Part shown: in pieces, positions 59,016 through 60,778 of the stretch
Position numbering within the stretch: the stretch's first letter is position 1
Layout of the letters: every line of letters begins with the position of its first letter
Assembly (NCBI GenBank): GCA_034110565.1
Contig: JAWUYY010000038.1
Location: 1 to 60,778, forward strand
Reading direction: 5' to 3'
Length of the DNA stretch: 60,778 bases
DNA from: Bermanella sp034110565
GTDB taxonomy: Bacteria > Pseudomonadota > Gammaproteobacteria > Pseudomonadales > Oceanobacteraceae
Translations under genes and position numbers: made by a program
The notes under the pieces: generated by a model
What the model saw: the letters and a program-made list of their open reading frames with translations, nothing else
The model's database searches: none
Told to the model about the DNA's origin: nothing

Positions 59016-59032
59016 GTATACGTTTCGTATAC
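59016..59032. promoter_or_regulatory. Perfect inverted repeat, probable operator of the ParD-like protein
   Basis: GTATACG and CGTATAC arms surround a TTT centre. The site begins two bases after the -10 element and ends 11 bases before the ATG of the ribbon-helix-helix gene. This location is typical of an autorepressor site. Confidence 0.7.
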
Positions 59033-59043
59033 TTGGATCCGTT

Positions 59044-59250
59044 ATGGGTATTGTTAAGATAAATGATGAATTACACGAAGAAATTCGTAAAGCCAGTTCT
59101 GTCATGGTGCGCTCTATTAATGCGCAAGCTGAGTTCTGGATCAAAATGGGCATGCTTGCTGAGGCCAACCCTAGTATGACATTTTCCCAAATTGTGAATG
59201 ACCAAATGAAATATGCTGATGTGGATATAAGGAAGGTCTCAGGTGAGTAA
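59044..59250 (+). CDS. ParD-like ribbon-helix-helix protein
   Basis: This 68-residue protein matches the ParD-like antitoxin family: GIVKINDELHEEIRKAS (beta strand plus helix of the RHH fold), SVMVRSINAQAEFWIKMG, MTFSQIV near the C-terminus. ParD proteins usually neutralise a ParE toxin, but no ParE-like gene is adjacent. Instead its end overlaps by 8 bases the start of a methionine aminopeptidase gene. The ATG at 59044 fits the family; the longer frame from 58981 would include the promoter and operator. Confidence 0.85.
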   Translation: MGIVKINDELHEEIRKASSVMVRSINAQAEFWIKMGMLAEANPSMTFSQIVNDQMKYADVDIRKVSGE

Positions 59251-60022
59251 GGTCACACTAAAAACCCCAGAAGAACTAGCTGTGATGCGTCAATCAGGGA
59301 AGTTGCTGGCATCAGTGTTTGCTTACCTTGATGGTGAGATCAAAGTTGGTACATCCACCATGGAGATTAATGATCTAGCTGAGCGTTATATTGTTGATCA
59401 GCTAAATTCGCGCCCAGCCAGTAAAGGGCAATATGGCTACGAATATGCCCTTAACACCTCGGTGAATAATGTGGTGTGTCACGGCGTTCCGTTGGCGACT
59501 CAAAAGCTTAAATCCGGCGACATTGTTAATGTTGATATTACCCTAGAGCAGGGCGGTTTTATCGCTGATTCAAGCAAGATGTACATGATTGGTGATGTGA
59601 CACCTCTAGCCAAACGCTTGGTTGAAAAAACCTACGAAGCCATGTGGCAAGGCATTAAAGTCGTAAAACCAGGCGCTACCTTGGGGGATGTGGGCTTTGT
59701 CATTGCGCAACATGCCCAGAAAAACGGCTACTCGGTTGTACGCGAATATTGCGGCCATGGTATTGGCCGAGAGATGCACGAAGAGCCTCAAGTTTTGCAT
59801 TATGGTCAGCCCAGAACGGGTTTAGTATTAGAAGAAGGGATGACCTTCACGATTGAGCCAATGATTAACCAAGGCAAAGCAAAAGTGAAAACCAAAAAAG
59901 ATGGTTGGACAGTCATCACCAGTGATAAGAAATTATCCGCACAGTGGGAACATACGATTGCCGTGACCGCCAATGGTTATGAAGTGTTGACGCTTAGAGA
60001 TGAAGAACTCGTTAATGGCTAA
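59243..60022 (+). CDS. map: Type I methionine aminopeptidase, paired with a ParD-like protein
   Basis: This 259-residue enzyme removes N-terminal methionine from nascent proteins. All five metal ligands are visible: two Asp in VNVDITLEQGGFIADSSKMY, His in GHGIGREMHEEPQ, Glu in FTIEPMIN and Glu in QWEHTIAVT. The substrate His is in VVCHGVP. The start is GTG at 59243, within the RHH gene, with AAGG upstream. The main cellular map usually sits near rpsB, so this is probably a second copy; that cannot be verified within this window. Confidence 0.93.
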   Translation: MSKVTLKTPEELAVMRQSGKLLASVFAYLDGEIKVGTSTMEINDLAERYIVDQLNSRPASKGQYGYEYALNTSVNNVVCHGVPLATQKLKSGDIVNVDITLEQGGFIADSSKMYMIGDVTPLAKRLVEKTYEAMWQGIKVVKPGATLGDVGFVIAQHAQKNGYSVVREYCGHGIGREMHEEPQVLHYGQPRTGLVLEEGMTFTIEPMINQGKAKVKTKKDGWTVITSDKKLSAQWEHTIAVTANGYEVLTLRDEELVNG

Positions 60023-60350
60023 CACGTTCTGTGTGGTGGTGAAAAAGTAGGGGGCACCTGCGGGCGAAATTGTTTCAGTTGGCTTTGGAAGGCTTTTGCT
60101 TATTGCCATGCTCAACGGGAGGAACGAGCAGATCGGTATCCATTTTTTCGCATTCGCTTTTTGGATAGTCAGAATATAAAAATTGGTACTTTATTCTTAC
60201 TTCCGTTTGTTTTCTATTTGTCTTCAGTCATAAAATATTAATTTAGCAACTATAAAGACATATTTGGGCATAGACGGACTAGGTTGGTTTTTTTAGTGTG
60301 AGTGTCTTGGCTATTGTTGTCTTTTGTATGAGACATAGCCTGTGAAAAGC

Positions 60351-60373
60351 GTCATGCGACCGCACAATATAAT
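60351..60373 (+). repeat. Direct repeat copy 1 (23 bases)
   Basis: It starts GTCATGCGAC and continues CGCACAATATAAT. It matches the copy at 60592-60614 in 21 of 23 bases, both differences being single substitutions. Confidence 0.85.
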
Positions 60374-60377
60374 GTGC

Positions 60378-60389
60378 CGTCATATGACG
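60378..60389. repeat. Perfect 12-bp palindrome CGTCATATGACG
   Basis: It carries the same GTCAT-NN-GAC core as the two direct repeats and lies four bases after the first of them. Confidence 0.8.
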
Positions 60390-60591
60390 TCTTTTATGGG
60401 AGCTGGTGTTTTTCTTTAAATAATCAGTAAAAAGTATGAGATTTAAATACTGTTTAAAATTATAAACTTACATGGGTACAAATGTTTTGTCAGGGCGTAA
60501 AAAAAGGGATGCACATTTGCCAAAAACGGCTGTATCCCTCATGATTGCTGGATGTTAAGAATATGTCGGGCAAATACGCCCTATAAAAAAC

Positions 60592-60614
60592 GTCATGTGA
60601 CCGCACAATATATT
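60592..60614 (+). repeat. Direct repeat copy 2 (23 bases)
   Basis: It starts GTCATGTGAC and continues CGCACAATATATT. It lies 57 bases upstream of the lipoprotein gene start. Confidence 0.85.
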
Positions 60615-60670
60615 ATTTGATTACGCGACATAGAATAAACTGTTAGTACCCTTCAAATGAGAAATAGAAA

Positions 60671-60778
60671 ATGAATAAACACCTATCAATACTTGGTTTA
60701 GTAGTCGGTATCTCAGGCTGTACAGCCATGGGTAACAAAGCTGAATTTGAAAAGAATAGTTTTGATCGAATATATCCT
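60671..60778 (+). CDS. Lipoprotein, N-terminal part (partial)
   Basis: A reading frame of 36 codons starts at ATG 60671 and runs off the window. It encodes a lipoprotein signal (HLSILGLVVGISGC, Cys at residue 17) followed by TAMGNKAEFEKNSFDRIYP. GAGAAA precedes the ATG. The function of the rest cannot be seen. Its upstream region carries repeated GTCAT-NN-GAC motifs that might be involved in its regulation. Confidence 0.75.
   Translation, partial: MNKHLSILGLVVGISGCTAMGNKAEFEKNSFDRIYP

Larger units (their letters stand above)
58731..59043. other. 313-base divergent intergenic region
   Basis: It holds on the left a possible Pho-box-like pair (CTGACTT and CTGTCAT on the minus strand, 58793-58811), upstream of the phosphoesterase gene, and on the right the putative promoter and operator of the ParD-like/map operon (58985-59032). 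No additional gene is seen. Confidence 0.55.
60023..60670. other. 648-base intergenic region with repeats and a possible gene remnant
   Basis: No complete gene is supported. It contains three GTCAT-NN-GAC motifs (60351, 60379, 60592), two of them within a 23-base direct repeat. On the minus strand 60075-60227 is open for about 50 codons, ends in a plausible hydrophilic C-terminal tail (ECEKMDTDLLVPPVEHGNK) and lacks an ATG or ribosome binding site. Confidence 0.55.

Noticed and set aside
60075..60227. Annotating the minus-strand open segment as a gene
   Set aside because: There is no ATG, GTG or TTG start with a ribosome binding site; kept only as a low-interest finding.

Overview
The window is a chromosomal segment of a gammaproteobacterium. 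The pheS-pheT-ihfA order after rplT, E. coli-like tRNA-Glu/tRNA-Gly genes, and Pseudomonas-type neighbours (rhlB with an N-terminal extension, PA2817-like and PA1571-like proteins, a Lon-like protease, DUF3422, DUF4892) point to a marine Oceanospirillales/Pseudomonadales-type bacterium (Bermanella or Oleispira-like). That genus guess is inference from gene content and a moderate AT bias. I see no insertion sequence, prophage, integrase or CRISPR array; most of the window reads as core genome.

Layout. 1-4.2 kb: end of rplT, then pheS, pheT, ihfA. 4.3-8.6 kb (minus): a molybdenum hydroxylase operon (2Fe-2S subunit, Tat-exported Mo subunit, XdhC, MocA-like). 8.8-16.8 kb: a stand-alone asparaginase-like domain, a membrane desaturase, a DUF5610-like gene behind a near-consensus flagellar sigma-28 promoter, a glutaredoxin-like protein, lipoproteins, a Tas-like aldo/keto reductase and a GT51 transglycosylase. 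16.8-25.6 kb: NorM-type MATE exporter, epmC, rhlB, an Xni-like 5' nuclease, pdxB, a PA1571-like micro-protein, an RlmI/K-like methyltransferase and alaA. 25.7-28.7 kb: msrB, a Tag-like glycosylase, a glutathione peroxidase with an adjacent OhrR-type regulator. 28.7-29.3 kb: a twice-repeated tRNA-Glu/tRNA-Gly cassette behind a stable-RNA-type promoter. 29.4-37.2 kb: yadGH-like exporter with queF, feoAB and a small unknown gene (both under Fur boxes), SirB2-like and chalcone-isomerase-like proteins. 37.3-42 kb (minus): soluble hybrid kinase, REC-only regulator, Lon-like protease. 42.2-53.4 kb: YbfE-like protein, DUF3422, RND/MMPL exporter, DUF885 lipoprotein, DTW tRNA-modifying enzyme, DUF4892 plus patatin, prmB, aroC. 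53.5-60.8 kb: HcaT-like MFS protein, UPF0316/DUF2179 membrane protein, peroxiredoxin-like protein, large metallophosphoesterase lipoprotein, a ParD-like/methionine aminopeptidase operon, a repeat-bearing 650-base gap and the start of a lipoprotein gene.

Themes: translation (pheST, tRNAs, queF, epmC, prmB, DTW enzyme, map), iron supply under Fur, peroxide defence (gpx/ohrR, msrB, peroxiredoxin-like) and cell-envelope lipoproteins.

The parts most worth a second look are the ribbon-helix-helix protein translationally coupled to a methionine aminopeptidase, with a perfect inverted repeat over its likely transcription start (59016-60022); the sigma-28-controlled DUF5610-like gene (10684-11893); the Fur-controlled unknown protein at 35.5 kb; and the repeated GTCAT-NN-GAC motifs at 60.35-60.61 kb. 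Start codons were revised for many genes on the basis of ribosome binding sites and family lengths.
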